Counted from the first letter of the stretch, positions 1-8,015 are shown. The stretch: 37,203 bases of DNA from Amycolatopsis thermalba (GCF_003385215.1 NZ_PQHW01000072.1:1-37203), one strand, 5' to 3'. Notes: generated by a model from the sequence alone, not told the origin. Program-made: numbers and translations.

Positions 1-1
1 G

Positions 2-3000
2 GCTGGAGCTGTCCGAGATCAGCTCCCGCCCGCCCACACCCGGAGCTACCTCGAGGCGATCCCGAAGACCGATCGCGCCGCCTGGAAGAGCCTGGCCGAG
101 CAGATCCACCTCGCCGAGCTGCTCAACGAGGACGTCGCGGCGTACCCCACGTCGTTCCCGCCCGAGGTCGCCTCCCTCTACAACTCGCTCGTCAACGACC
201 GGCTGGCCCGGCTGCAGCTGCGGGCCCTCGCGCACACGACCCGCGAACCGGCCGCGTTCGCGAGGGCGGTCCGGAGCATGCAGAACACCGCCGAGTGGCA
301 GGGCGTCCCCGTGGCCGAGCTGCTCACCAGGATGTGGGAGAACGAGCTCGATTTCTTCACCTCCCAGGCGGTCCTCGCGCGACCGGTCCGGTACCCGGAG
401 AGCGGGATCACGGACGAGGAGTGGATCAACCGCGTCCTGAAGACGATCGACGCCGAGAAGCTGACGCGTGCCCAGCAGCTCCGCCTCGCCGAGGTCCGGC
501 CCGATCTGGCCGCCGCGCTGAACTCCACGCACGGCGCCACGGACACCAGCGCCGAGGTCGGCGCGCCCTACGAGGAGCCGGACGGGTTGCGGGCGGTGAT
601 CCACCGGATGCTCGAGAAGCTGCAGGAGATCATGCGCGACGAGACGGGCGCCTTCCTGGCGGGGATTCACCCGAAGAAGTGGGCCCCCCTGTTGTGGCGG
701 CCGGGGATCTCGGCCTTCGAGGCCTTCCTCGCCGCCCGGTCGATCTACCACCTCGGCATCCCCAAGCTCCCCGCGATGGCCGCCTTCCGGGGGATCCGGG
801 ACGGCGAGCCGTTCGGCTCCGAGCTGGGCGCCGCGGGCCGGGTGGAACAGGTCATCGGCGCGCGGTTCCGCACCTATCCCGGCGGGGACCCGGGGATCCA
901 CGCCCAGGGTGCGGTCGAGTTCGCCCTCCGGGACAGGCCGGGTGCGATGGCCCTGATGCTGCACCGGCTCACCGACGACCCGCACGGCCCGCACGCGGGG
1001 GTCATCGTGATCAACCACGAAGGCACCCTGTACTGGCTGACCGACGAGGTGATCAGTGGCAAGCGCCCGTCGTTCCGGCGGCGTGGGGTCCGCAAGGTCG
1101 CCGGCCAGGTGGTCGACGGGGCCGCACGCGTCGCGAATGCCGCTCAGTCCGCCGTGACGGCCGCGGAGAGCTCGCGGTTCCAGCCACGGAAGATGCTGCC
1201 CCAGGAGCGGATGACACGCCGCCCCGGCTACCCGATGCGATTCGGGACCGACGTGCTGATGATCGACCGCGACGGCAAGCCGGTGCCGCTGCCCGGCACG
1301 ACCCGCAGCCCGGTCAGCCAGCTCCCGCCGACCGCCGAGTACGTCCGGGCGGCCGAGGACCACGAGCTGGCGGAGTGGGTCACCCGGGCCGTCGGGCTGA
1401 CCACCTCCGAGGCCGATCCCGAGCACCTGGGCGAACTGGGCGAGACCTACCGGAACCTGACCGATCCGCGGGCCCGGCGCCAGCTGGTCGCCTGGTTCCA
1501 GGCGGTGGGCGGCGACCAGGCCCTGATGCGGCGCGGCCTCCACACCTTCCGGGCCCGCGCGGTCGACGCGCACCCGGACCTGCCGCCGGAGACGGCGGTC
1601 GAGGAGGCGCTGGCGGCGGAGTGGGACCGGGGACTGGGCGCGCTCGTCCCGGACGGGCTGGCTCCCGGCGCCACGCGGTACGCCGCGCCGCGCGACCTGA
1701 CGCCCGTCAGCCTGCAGCAAGCGGTCGTGTCGCCGGGGGAGGACGCGCTGCGTGAGTTCGCGAAGCAGCAGCCCGTGCTCGCCGAGCTCCTCCGCAAGCA
1801 CGGGCTGCGCCTGGCCGAGGAGAACGTGATCGACCTCCGGCGCTACCAGCCCGGCGCGGTCTCGGTGCCCTCCTTCGGCCGGAGCACCGCCGAGGACCCC
1901 GCCGAGCGGCTGGCCCAGGACCGGGAAGCGGCGCGGGCCGCGTTCGCCGCCGCGTACCGGGACGATCCCGCGGCGCTGGACCTGCTGACCGACCACGAGT
2001 TCTTCTACGACCCGGACAAGAGCGGGATGGTGCTGGTGCACCGCGCGTTCGGGAACCTGCTGGACTCCGTGTACTCGCGCCAGGACCCGCGGCACCCGGC
2101 CAGCCCCTATCCCGTCGCGCACCACCCGCTGGCCCCCACGATGACCGGTGAGCTGCGGGAAATGCCGTGGGTGCCCGACGACCGCCCGCTCTTCGAGACG
2201 CTGGACGCGAGCCGGCTCAGCCGGGCCGGGATGCAGACGGAAGTGGCCTTCGAGGTGCTGCGCGCGGTGGCGGCCGCGCGACCGGACCACGTCCGGCAGC
2301 AGCTGGTCCGCCCGCTGCCGGACTCGGATCACGTCCTCGTCCGGTTGCTCGTCGACGGCGTGGTGCGTGAGGTGGCCGTGCCGAACTCGTTCCCGTGGAT
2401 GCCCTCGCAGCACGCCGCCCGGTGGATGCGGACCGTGGAGAACGCGCTCATCCACCTGGGCCTGATGACCGCCGGGTACCACGGCAACGCCGATCACGTG
2501 CAGCGGGTCCTGGCGGCCGTGTCCGGCCTGCCGGTGACCCAGTTCCACCTGCCCGGCCAGGGTGCCGCGGTGGGCGCGCTGGAGAACCTGGTGCCGGCGC
2601 TCGCGGACGCGAAGATGCCGCTGCTGGCGTCGATGCCGCAGGTCAAGCACGACGTGTACGTGGCGGCCACGCCGGTGTGGGACAACGGCGAGATCCGGCT
2701 GGTCATCCCGGGCCTGACCGTCAAGCCCACCATTCCCGTGTTCGAGCGGATGCTCGCTCCCGGGACGCCGCTGGTGCACGGGGTCTCGCCGCTGCCGGAC
2801 ACCGCTGAACCCGGCCGGGAGCCCGGTCCGAGCACCACGACCCGGCCCGAGGACCGGCTGCTGCGCTTCGAGGACGGCGACACCAAGCCGAAGCCGTGGC
2901 CCGCCGAGCGGCTGGACCCGCGGTTCGACTACTGGGAGAGCGGCAAGCTGAAGGTCACGCCGGACAACATCCGGCTGGTCGCGCAGAAGTACGGCATCCA

Positions 3001-3292
3001 GGTGCACCCGAAGGCCAAGGTGACGATCAACAAGGCCAAACGCGGCATGTACGGCGAGACCCTGCTCGCCGGGCGGGGCGCGCGGATCGAGATCACGCCG
3101 GCGGCCTTCGTCAACGAGGAGGTCCTCGCGCGCACTCTGTACCATGAGAACGTCCACGTGGTCCAGATGGAACGCGCGGGCTGGCGCCGCCAGGAAACCG
3201 CCGCGGAGTGGCGGGCGTGGGAGGACGACGCACACGCCGCCGACCGGCAGTGGTGGCAGGACCACACGCTCAACCAGGAACGGGAAGGCTGA
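2..3292 (+). CDS. 3' part of giant multidomain protein ending in HExxH zinc peptidase motif
   Basis: The frame is open from the first bases of the window, so the true start lies upstream and only the last 1096 residues are visible. The C-terminus holds His-Glu-Asn-Val-His at nt 3143-3157, followed 21 residues later by Glu-Asp-Asp-Ala (nt 3221). This HExxH...ExxA arrangement is typical of gluzincin-type metallopeptidases such as the DUF4157-like domains on bacterial effectors. A middle segment (about nt 2160-2720) resembles a calpain-like fold without its catalytic Cys, and nt 860-1075 has a weak papain-toxin-like look; both are inferences. No signal peptide or membrane segment is visible in this part. 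The stop overlaps the next start (TGATG), which implies coupled translation. Best guess is a secreted polymorphic-toxin-like or type VII-type effector; target and activity are unknown. Confidence 0.7.
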   Translation, partial: AGAVRDQLPPAHTRSYLEAIPKTDRAAWKSLAEQIHLAELLNEDVAAYPTSFPPEVASLYNSLVNDRLARLQLRALAHTTREPAAFARAVRSMQNTAEWQGVPVAELLTRMWENELDFFTSQAVLARPVRYPESGITDEEWINRVLKTIDAEKLTRAQQLRLAEVRPDLAAALNSTHGATDTSAEVGAPYEEPDGLRAVIHRMLEKLQEIMRDETGAFLAGIHPKKWAPLLWRPGISAFEAFLAARSIYHLGIPKLPAMAAFRGIRDGEPFGSELGAAGRVEQVIGARFRTYPGGDPGIHAQGAVEFALRDRPGAMALMLHRLTDDPHGPHAGVIVINHEGTLYWLTDEVISGKRPSFRRRGVRKVAGQVVDGAARVANAAQSAVTAAESSRFQPRKMLPQERMTRRPGYPMRFGTDVLMIDRDGKPVPLPGTTRSPVSQLPPTAEYVRAAEDHELAEWVTRAVGLTTSEADPEHLGELGETYRNLTDPRARRQLVAWFQAVGGDQALMRRGLHTFRARAVDAHPDLPPETAVEEALAAEWDRGLGALVPDGLAPGATRYAAPRDLTPVSLQQAVVSPGEDALREFAKQQPVLAELLRKHGLRLAEENVIDLRRYQPGAVSVPSFGRSTAEDPAERLAQDREAARAAFAAAYRDDPAALDLLTDHEFFYDPDKSGMVLVHRAFGNLLDSVYSRQDPRHPASPYPVAHHPLAPTMTGELREMPWVPDDRPLFETLDASRLSRAGMQTEVAFEVLRAVAAARPDHVRQQLVRPLPDSDHVLVRLLVDGVVREVAVPNSFPWMPSQHAARWMRTVENALIHLGLMTAGYHGNADHVQRVLAAVSGLPVTQFHLPGQGAAVGALENLVPALADAKMPLLASMPQVKHDVYVAATPVWDNGEIRLVIPGLTVKPTIPVFERMLAPGTPLVHGVSPLPDTAEPGREPGPSTTTRPEDRLLRFEDGDTKPKPWPAERLDPRFDYWESGKLKVTPDNIRLVAQKYGIQVHPKAKVTINKAKRGMYGETLLAGRGARIEITPAAFVNEEVLARTLYHENVHVVQMERAGWRRQETAAEWRAWEDDAHAADRQWWQDHTLNQEREG

Positions 3293-3633
3293 TGGCCGTC
3301 GAGCAGCACGCGTCCTACGCGGACTGGCAGCGCGCCTACGGGGACTACTACGAGTCGCTGCCGGACCGGCCCGACCTGGCGTGCCCGAACTGCGGGCACC
3401 ACGAGCTGCGCCTGGTGTTCGTCGCCGACGCGACCGAACGGATCGGGTACGCGCAGTTCTCCTGCGGGCACTGTGGTTTCGGCATCCACGTCTCGCGCAC
3501 GTGGGTGCCCGATGGGGTGGAGTTCCTCCCGATCGACACCCCTGTCGAGGAGCTCGACGCGCGGCTGCCAGACTTCACCCTCGTCCATCCGCCCGAGGAC
3601 GCGGACGGCGACATCGAAGAAGTCCGGTTCTGA
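3292..3633 (+). CDS. Small zinc-ribbon protein, coupled to the giant protein
   Basis: This 113-residue protein starts at the ATG that shares its A with the stop of the preceding gene (TGATG). No separate Shine-Dalgarno sequence is needed, so this start is preferred over longer upstream reading. Residues C31/C34 (CPNCG) and C58/C61 (CGHCG) form a two-knuckle zinc ribbon. The N-terminus is rich in Tyr, Trp and Asp, and the C-terminus is acidic with no further motif. I do not recognise a named family. The tight coupling to a putative peptidase effector suggests a partner, for example a chaperone or immunity protein, but that rests on position only. It is followed at 32 nt by an SseB-like gene on the same strand. 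Confidence 0.8.
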   Translation: MAVEQHASYADWQRAYGDYYESLPDRPDLACPNCGHHELRLVFVADATERIGYAQFSCGHCGFGIHVSRTWVPDGVEFLPIDTPVEELDARLPDFTLVHPPEDADGDIEEVRF

Positions 3634-3665
3634 CGGCGGAACACGACGAAGAGGAAGTGTCTGGA

Positions 3666-4592
3666 GTGGACTTTCAGTGGCGCCCGGCCAACGAGGTCGA
3701 GAGCGGCATGCTGGCCGCGCTGCAGGACAGTGACAGCCGGCGCTACGCCCAGTTGCTGCGCGAGGCCCCGCTGTACGTGCCGGCCACGCCGGAGCCGGGC
3801 GACCCGTGGCCGACGAGCCTGCCGATGCCCGAGGGCAACCACGTCATCGTCTTCACCTCGGAGGAGTCGCTGGACTGGGCGCTCGGCGGCGTGGTGGACA
3901 GTTGGCGGGAGACGACCATCGCGGGGTTGCGCGAGATCCACCCCGACCACGCCCAGCTCGTGGTGAACCCGGGCATCCCGATCGGCGTGTACCTGGTGCT
4001 CGGCGAGGTCGAGGACCTGGCCGAGGGGCGGCAGGAGCTGGTCCCGGTGGAGGACGTGCAGGACGCGATGGTCGACGAGGTGCTCTCCGAGGTCCGTCGC
4101 CTGGTGCTGGAGGAGCTGAGCGGGGACGCCGAGGCCGCCGCGGCGTTGCAGCCGATCAACGAGCTGGAGGAGCGGCTGCGCGACGCGGTGTCCGAACTGG
4201 ACTTCGACGCGTTCCTGCTCGCGCTCATCGGCTCCGACGTGGTGCTGCCGGCCGCCGAGCCGGTCCCCGACCCGGCGGTGATCGAAACCGGCGGGTTCCC
4301 GTGGCGGATCCTCGGCGACGACGAGACGCCGGTGGTGCCGGTGTTCAGCTCCGAGCAGGTGCTCGACGTGGTCGCCCCGGGCGGCGCCCCGCGCGCGACC
4401 GTGTCCTTTTTGGACGTGCTGTTGAACTGGCCGGGCGAGGACCACGTGCTGTGCTTCAACCCGGGCACGAGCATGGAGCTGACGCTCCCCGGGAGCAGCG
4501 TGCCGGAACTGGTATCGGCGATCGCCGAAGCCGCGGCGGCCGGTGGTCCCGCGGACGGCCAGTCCGGAAACGGTGCCGCGCCGGGAGCCTGA
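3666..4592 (+). CDS. SseB-family protein (tandem SseB N-terminal-like domains)
   Basis: A 308-residue soluble protein. The N-terminal half (about residues 8-130) has the SseB N-terminal-domain pattern: a short helix, Leu-Tyr-Val-Pro, a Val-Ile-Val-Phe-Thr-Ser strand, and a Val-Asn-Pro-Gly-Ile-Pro motif. The second half (about 170-285) repeats the layout, with Val-Val-Leu-Pro, a Val-Phe-Ser-Ser strand and Phe-Asn-Pro-Gly. SseB-like proteins are named after a type III secretion translocon protein, but actinobacterial members are uncharacterised and often lie near type VII secretion genes. GTG at 3666 is chosen because AGGAAG lies about 8 nt upstream; GTG 3657 is an alternative. It is a paralogue of the gene at 33335. 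It probably forms an operon with the two preceding genes; its role is unknown. Confidence 0.8.
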   Translation: MDFQWRPANEVESGMLAALQDSDSRRYAQLLREAPLYVPATPEPGDPWPTSLPMPEGNHVIVFTSEESLDWALGGVVDSWRETTIAGLREIHPDHAQLVVNPGIPIGVYLVLGEVEDLAEGRQELVPVEDVQDAMVDEVLSEVRRLVLEELSGDAEAAAALQPINELEERLRDAVSELDFDAFLLALIGSDVVLPAAEPVPDPAVIETGGFPWRILGDDETPVVPVFSSEQVLDVVAPGGAPRATVSFLDVLLNWPGEDHVLCFNPGTSMELTLPGSSVPELVSAIAEAAAAGGPADGQSGNGAAPGA

Positions 4593-5002
4593 TGTGGTCC
4601 TGGCGTTGCTCGACCCACGCCTGGCCGCCTGACGAAGAACATCACGCCCACGGCTCGTCCCGCTTCGGCGGTCGCCGGGTTCCAGCAGGGGGCACGAACG
4701 CCGCTGGTCTCTCATCGGGTGGCGGTCACGGCGCCGGCCGTCGCGCTGGTGGCCGGGGCGGCCGCCCCGCGGGTGGACACCGCCGCCCAGCAGGACCGCC
4801 CGGAGCTGCAGCAGGTCAGTCTGGCCTCAGCTCGCCGCCGCACTCGACGGTGTCGGACGGCGCATCACCGAGCGGATCGCCGACCTGATCGCCGGCGCGA
4901 CGCACTGCGACAGCCCGCCGACGGCGACCGGCTCCTGCTGCCCGGCACCGGCATCCCATGACGAGAGACCTCAACCCCCAGCACTGTGCCCGGTCCGCTG
5001 AA
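4593..5002 (+). other. Gene-poor interval between convergent operons, possible coding remnant
   Basis: No intact gene is convincing here. Short stretches look protein-like in different plus-strand frames: an Ala-rich segment from GTG 4719, an amphipathic helix-like segment around 4826-4895, and a segment ending Leu-Pro-Gly-Thr-Gly-Ile-Pro before the stop at 4959-4961. They could be one small gene broken by frameshifts. A 16-nt GC palindrome lies at 4754-4769. The interval separates the SseB operon from the oppositely oriented Asp23 operon. No clear U-tract terminator is visible. Confidence 0.35.
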
Positions 5003-5575
5003 TCACTGGATGCGGCTCACCGTCTTGGTGCTGAACCGGAACTCGACCGTGGTGGGCAGGGCCTCCAGGTCGAGGGCCTGGCGCAGCCGGGGGAGGCCGT
5101 CGGTGTCGAGCCGGTGGCGGATGTGGGTGGGGTCGCCGTCCTGCTCGACCGTGACGACCAGCGCCAGGGTGGGGCTGTCCTGCTGGCCGGCGAGGGTGCC
5201 GCGGGCCGAGTGGACTCCGGGGTAGGTCTCGACTTCGGCCAGCAGCGGGGCGATGGCGGTGCTCGCGCCCAGTTCGGTCCGGCCGGTGTCCGGGTTCTGT
5301 TCGAAGCGCCACGTGGTCGTCTTGGGCCGGTGGGCGAGTTGTGCCAGCAGCCAGCGCAGCGCGAGCAGCGCCACCACGATCCCCGCCGCGGCGGCGGCGT
5401 AGAGCGCCCACGTGGGTGGCGATGCGGTGCCGGGTACCAGTGGGGAGTCCGGCGCGAGCACGGTGAGGAGGCGGAAGTGGGTGCCCAGGGTGAACGCGCC
5501 GGCGGCGAGCAGGACCAGCCCGCAGAGGGCGAGCAGGGTGCGGTTGAGGCGGGCGGGGCGGTTGAGGCTGGTCAT
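5003..5575 (-). CDS. amaP: AmaP-like alkaline shock membrane anchor protein
   Basis: A 190-residue protein with two hydrophobic segments near residues 13-33 and 55-78, then a soluble C-terminal domain. This fits the AmaP-type membrane anchors that recruit Asp23/Gls24 proteins to the cytoplasmic membrane. It is the last gene of a six-gene minus-strand operon, and its ATG overlaps the stop of the DUF6286 gene by 4 nt (ATGA), which fixes the start. Context (two Asp23-like genes, a DUF6286 gene and a small membrane gene) supports the call better than sequence motifs do. The likely role is envelope stress tolerance. The gene symbol is by family resemblance only. Confidence 0.65.
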   Translation of the reverse strand: MTSLNRPARLNRTLLALCGLVLLAAGAFTLGTHFRLLTVLAPDSPLVPGTASPPTWALYAAAAAGIVVALLALRWLLAQLAHRPKTTTWRFEQNPDTGRTELGASTAIAPLLAEVETYPGVHSARGTLAGQQDSPTLALVVTVEQDGDPTHIRHRLDTDGLPRLRQALDLEALPTTVEFRFSTKTVSRIQ

Positions 5576-6105
5576 GACTGGCTCCTCGCGGCCTTGAGCT
5601 TGATCTTCACGGCGGGCCGGCGCGCGGGCGCGATCTGGTCGAGCCGGTGCGCGAGGGAGTGCTCCACGGCTTCGGCCAGCCCGGTGGTGTTGGTGCGCTC
5701 GGTGCGCACTCGCGCTGTGAGCGACCGGCCGCGCACTTTCAGCTTCACCCCGTCGACGCCGTCCACGTCGGCGGCGACGCGCAGGGTGCCGCGGTAGCTG
5801 TGGCGGGAGGCGCCGGAGTCGATGGCGGTGTCGTCGGCCGCCAGCGGCAGCACGGTGCGGGCGCCGGGGACGACCGCGCACAGCAGCAGGAGCACACCCA
5901 GTGCGGCGGCGACGATGCCGGCGGCGAGCACCGGGGTGTCCGTCCACAGCAGACCGTGCAGGGTGCGGGCTGCCTGGTCGTAGCTGATCCAGGTGGGTTC
6001 GTTCAGGAGCATCTGCACGGCGGTGACCGCGACCAGCGCGCCCGCGGCGAGCAGGATCACGGCGACCAGTGCCGCGGGCAGGCTGCGGCGGGGACGGCGT
6101 TTCAC
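5572..6105 (-). CDS. DUF6286-type membrane protein of the Asp23 operon
   Basis: A 177-residue protein with a short basic N-terminus, hydrophobic segments near residues 10-32 and 58-82, and a basic C-terminal domain (residues 95-177) rich in Arg and Lys. The two-helix topology and its place between an Asp23-like gene and AmaP match the DUF6286 proteins of actinobacterial Asp23 operons. Both ends overlap their neighbours by 4 nt, so translation is probably coupled along the operon. The biochemical role is unknown. The soluble domain presumably faces the cytoplasm or cell wall, which the sequence alone cannot decide. Confidence 0.65.
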   Translation of the reverse strand: MKRRPRRSLPAALVAVILLAAGALVAVTAVQMLLNEPTWISYDQAARTLHGLLWTDTPVLAAGIVAAALGVLLLLCAVVPGARTVLPLAADDTAIDSGASRHSYRGTLRVAADVDGVDGVKLKVRGRSLTARVRTERTNTTGLAEAVEHSLAHRLDQIAPARRPAVKIKLKAARSQS

Positions 6106-6476
6106 TGGACCCTCCTACGGGCGCTGATGTCGGAGTGCAGGGCGGTGATCGTGATGTCCACACGCGACACTGTGCGGCCGGTCAGCTCACCCACCCGCCG
6201 CACCAGGTGCAGTCGCGCGGCTTCGGTCGTCGCCGTGACCGGCGCGGGGTAGGCGACCGACAGCCGGGCCTGCAGCGTGATCTCGTCGCCCCGCACGCGG
6301 GCGGTGACCTGCGCGTCACGGTCGAGGTCTTCACCGTCGACGGCGATGCCGAGTACCCGGCGGGCGGCGCCGCCGACACCGTCCACTTCGGTCAGCGCCA
6401 TGGTGGCGATGCGCTCGACCGCGCGTTCGGACAGGACGGTCTGCCCGCGCTCCTCGACCGGGGTTGTGGTGGTCAT
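6102..6476 (-). CDS. Asp23/Gls24 family envelope stress protein
   Basis: A 124-residue soluble protein. It starts Met-Thr-Thr-Thr-Thr-Pro, then has the Asp23 pattern: an opening helix with Ala-Val-Glu-Arg-Ile-Ala, Val-Asp-Gly-Val-Gly-Gly, alternating beta strands, and a terminal Arg-Arg-Val-Gly-Glu-Leu-Thr-Gly helix leading into a Val-Asp-Ile-Thr-Ile strand. Asp23 proteins assemble at the membrane through AmaP and contribute to cell-envelope stress response. ATG 6476 is chosen because it gives a family-typical length; the frame stays open upstream, but that stretch overlaps other genes. The stop overlaps the next start by 4 nt. It is the shorter of the two Asp23-like genes in this operon. Confidence 0.85.
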   Translation of the reverse strand: MTTTTPVEERGQTVLSERAVERIATMALTEVDGVGGAARRVLGIAVDGEDLDRDAQVTARVRGDEITLQARLSVAYPAPVTATTEAARLHLVRRVGELTGRTVSRVDITITALHSDISARRRVQ

Positions 6477-6481
6477 CGGTC

Positions 6482-6658
6482 TCACCCCCGGTCGCGGCCG
6501 GTGAGCTGGGACAGGTCGAGCTTGCCGTCGAGATAACGCCCGGCCAGCAGGCCCAGCGCGCCGAGGACGAGGACGACGAGGAAGGCGCCGAACCCGCCGA
6601 AGGCTCCGGCGAGACCGAGCACGAGCCCGGTCAGCAGTCCGATGTGGGTGGTGCTCAT
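6482..6658 (-). CDS. 58-residue hydrophobic membrane protein (DUF2273-like position)
   Basis: A small gene starting at ATG 6658, which overlaps the previous stop by 4 nt (ATGA), and ending with TGA at 6482-6484, 5 nt before the next start. Residues 7-41 are almost entirely hydrophobic and Gly-rich, enough for one long or two short membrane helices. They are followed by Arg-Tyr-Leu-Asp-Gly-Lys and an Asp/Leu tail. Small membrane proteins of this size, often annotated DUF2273, accompany Asp23 genes in Gram-positive bacteria, so I infer a related role in anchoring. The tight overlaps on one side and short gap on the other make it very likely real despite its size. Confidence 0.75.
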   Translation of the reverse strand: MSTTHIGLLTGLVLGLAGAFGGFGAFLVVLVLGALGLLAGRYLDGKLDLSQLTGRDRG

Positions 6659-6975
6659 GGCAGTGTCCCTTCAGCTGGGCCGTTGTCCTGTGGCAGGAGG
6701 TCGGCGATGTGCACGTGGACCGCGTGGCCCGCCGTGCCGGGCTGCGCGGTGACGGCGGTGCGGACGTCGTCGCCGATCCGGTCGGCGGTCGCGGGGTAGC
6801 GGCCGATGACGCCGACGGTGATCTCGCCGGGCCGGATCCGGATGCCACGGACGCGGCGGTGCGGCAGGTAGGTGGCGATCTCGCCGAACCGGCCGCCGTG
6901 CAGATCCGCCACGGTGGGCTGGGCCTGCACGGCGGTGGCGATGCGGTCGGCGTCGATCCCGACGCCGGCGGTCAC
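6655..6975 (-). CDS. Conserved small protein of the Asp23 operon
   Basis: A 106-residue protein without membrane segments. It begins with a helix (Ile-Asp-Ala-Asp-Arg-Ile-Ala), has a Leu-Pro-His-Arg-Arg-Val-Arg-Gly motif near residues 37-44, and then beta-like stretches (Ile-Thr-Val-Gly-Val-Ile-Gly; Ala-Val-His-Val-His-Ile-Ala). The alternating strands and length resemble a diverged Asp23-like fold, but I cannot assign a family with certainty. It overlaps both neighbours by 4 nt and is clearly part of the operon. The likely role is as an accessory component of the envelope-stress complex, by context only. Confidence 0.7.
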   Translation of the reverse strand: MTAGVGIDADRIATAVQAQPTVADLHGGRFGEIATYLPHRRVRGIRIRPGEITVGVIGRYPATADRIGDDVRTAVTAQPGTAGHAVHVHIADLLPQDNGPAEGTLP

Positions 6976-7442
6976 TGGACGCGGCCGGTGTCGGCCTGGT
7001 CGTCGCCCTCGTCGTCGCTGGGCAGGTGCACGTCGCTGACGTTGATGTTGACCTCGACGACCTCCAGGCCGGTCATCCGCTCCACCGCGGTGATCACGTT
7101 GCGGCGCACCGCGCGGGACAGGTCGGCGATCGACACGCCGTACTCGACCAGGATCTGCAGGTCCACGGCGGCCTGCTTTTCACCGACCTCGACCGACACC
7201 CCCTGCCCGGCCGAGGCGGAGGCACCCGGGATGCGCTCGCGGAGGGCGTTGAACGCCCGCGCGGCTCCGCCGCCGAGGTCGTGCACGCCGGAAACCTCGC
7301 GGGTGGCCAGGCCGGCGATCTTCTGCACCACGGTGTCGGCGATGGTCGTGGTGCCCTGCTTGGTCACCAGCGCGCTGGTGCCGGACTTCTCCACATCCCC
7401 ACCCGAGTGCTTCGCGGTCGTGGTGGCGGTGGCGTTGGTCAT
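6972..7442 (-). CDS. Asp23/Gls24 family envelope stress protein (first gene of operon)
   Basis: A 156-residue protein with a Thr/Ser-rich, probably disordered N-terminus (1-30). Then comes a clear Asp23 domain: Ile-Ala-Asp-Thr-Val-Val-Gln-Lys-Ile-Ala, Glu-Val-Ser-Gly-Val, strands around Val-Asp-Leu-Gln-Ile-Leu-Val-Glu-Tyr-Gly, a helix ending Glu-Arg-Met-Thr-Gly-Leu, and the strand Val-Val-Glu-Val-Asn-Ile-Asn-Val. The tail is acidic. ATG 7442 has AAGGAGAAGG just upstream, the best ribosome-binding site in this operon, consistent with it being the first gene. It faces a CsbD gene across a 201-nt divergent region. Confidence 0.88.
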   Translation of the reverse strand: MTNATATTTAKHSGGDVEKSGTSALVTKQGTTTIADTVVQKIAGLATREVSGVHDLGGGAARAFNALRERIPGASASAGQGVSVEVGEKQAAVDLQILVEYGVSIADLSRAVRRNVITAVERMTGLEVVEVNINVSDVHLPSDDEGDDQADTGRVQ

Positions 7443-7643
7443 GTCCTTCTCCTTCGGCAAGTCCGGTGGGTCTCGGTGGACGTCGTCGCGATGTCCACAC
7501 TGGAGAGAACCCACGGCGGGAAGAACGTCACGACCCGATCGTGTGGTTTGGATCTCCGGTGTGAGGTGCACCGGTGCGCCCGTGACGGATCCGCGCGGCC
7601 GCTGTCCTTCGGGGCGTACGGATACCGAGGAAGGGAGAACCCC
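7443..7643. promoter_or_regulatory. Divergent promoter region between Asp23 operon and CsbD gene
   Basis: These 201 nt separate two oppositely transcribed stress-related genes, so both promoters must lie here. I could not place unambiguous -35/-10 boxes. GTTTG at about 7545 and GGATAC at about 7620 are loosely like general-stress sigma elements, but the spacing is not convincing. Confidence 0.4.
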
Positions 7644-7853
7644 ATGTCGTTGGGCGACAAGTTCGAGGCCAAGGCCGAGGACCTGGGCGGGAAGGCCAAG
7701 GAGACCGCGGGCCGGCTCAGTGGCGACGAGCAGCTGCAGGCCGAAGGCAAGACCGACCAGGTCAAGGCCGCGGCCAAGGGCGCGGTCGAGAAGGTGAAGG
7801 ACGCGGCGGGCGACGTGGCCGACAAGATCCGGGGCGCCGTCGGCAAGGCCTGA
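7644..7853 (+). CDS. CsbD family stress protein
   Basis: A 69-residue, highly charged, Lys/Ala/Glu-rich helical protein with repeated Lys-Ala-Lys-Glu and Gly-Lys blocks. It includes Lys-Thr-Asp-Gln-Val-Lys-Ala-Ala and a C-terminal Asp-Lys-Ile-Arg-Gly-Ala-Val-Gly-Lys. This is the CsbD signature, a small protein induced by general stress in Bacillus and many actinobacteria; its molecular function is unknown. ATG 7644 has GGAAGGGAGAA 4-14 nt upstream. The divergent arrangement with the Asp23 operon suggests co-control by an envelope or general stress sigma factor. Confidence 0.9.
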   Translation: MSLGDKFEAKAEDLGGKAKETAGRLSGDEQLQAEGKTDQVKAAAKGAVEKVKDAAGDVADKIRGAVGKA

Positions 7854-8015
7854 CCGAGGGGCGGACCGGTGGTACGCACAGGGCGGCCACCGGTCCTCCC
7901 GCGGCCGTTGCGCCCGTCTGGCCCGCTCGACACCGTGACCGGCAACAGCCGCCACCCGGCGAGGTAGACCAGATCCGCGCGCCTCAACGGCGCGGGAAGT
8001 GCGCTGCGAACGCGC
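7854..8015. other. Short interval without gene
   Basis: Nothing recognisable lies between the CsbD stop and the alkyl-sulfatase-like fragment. No strong hairpin or start site was seen. Confidence 0.4.

Noticed and set aside
4754-4769. 16-nt GC palindrome as terminator
   Set aside because: It has no loop, lies 160 nt after the gene end, and such palindromes are expected by chance in DNA of this GC content.
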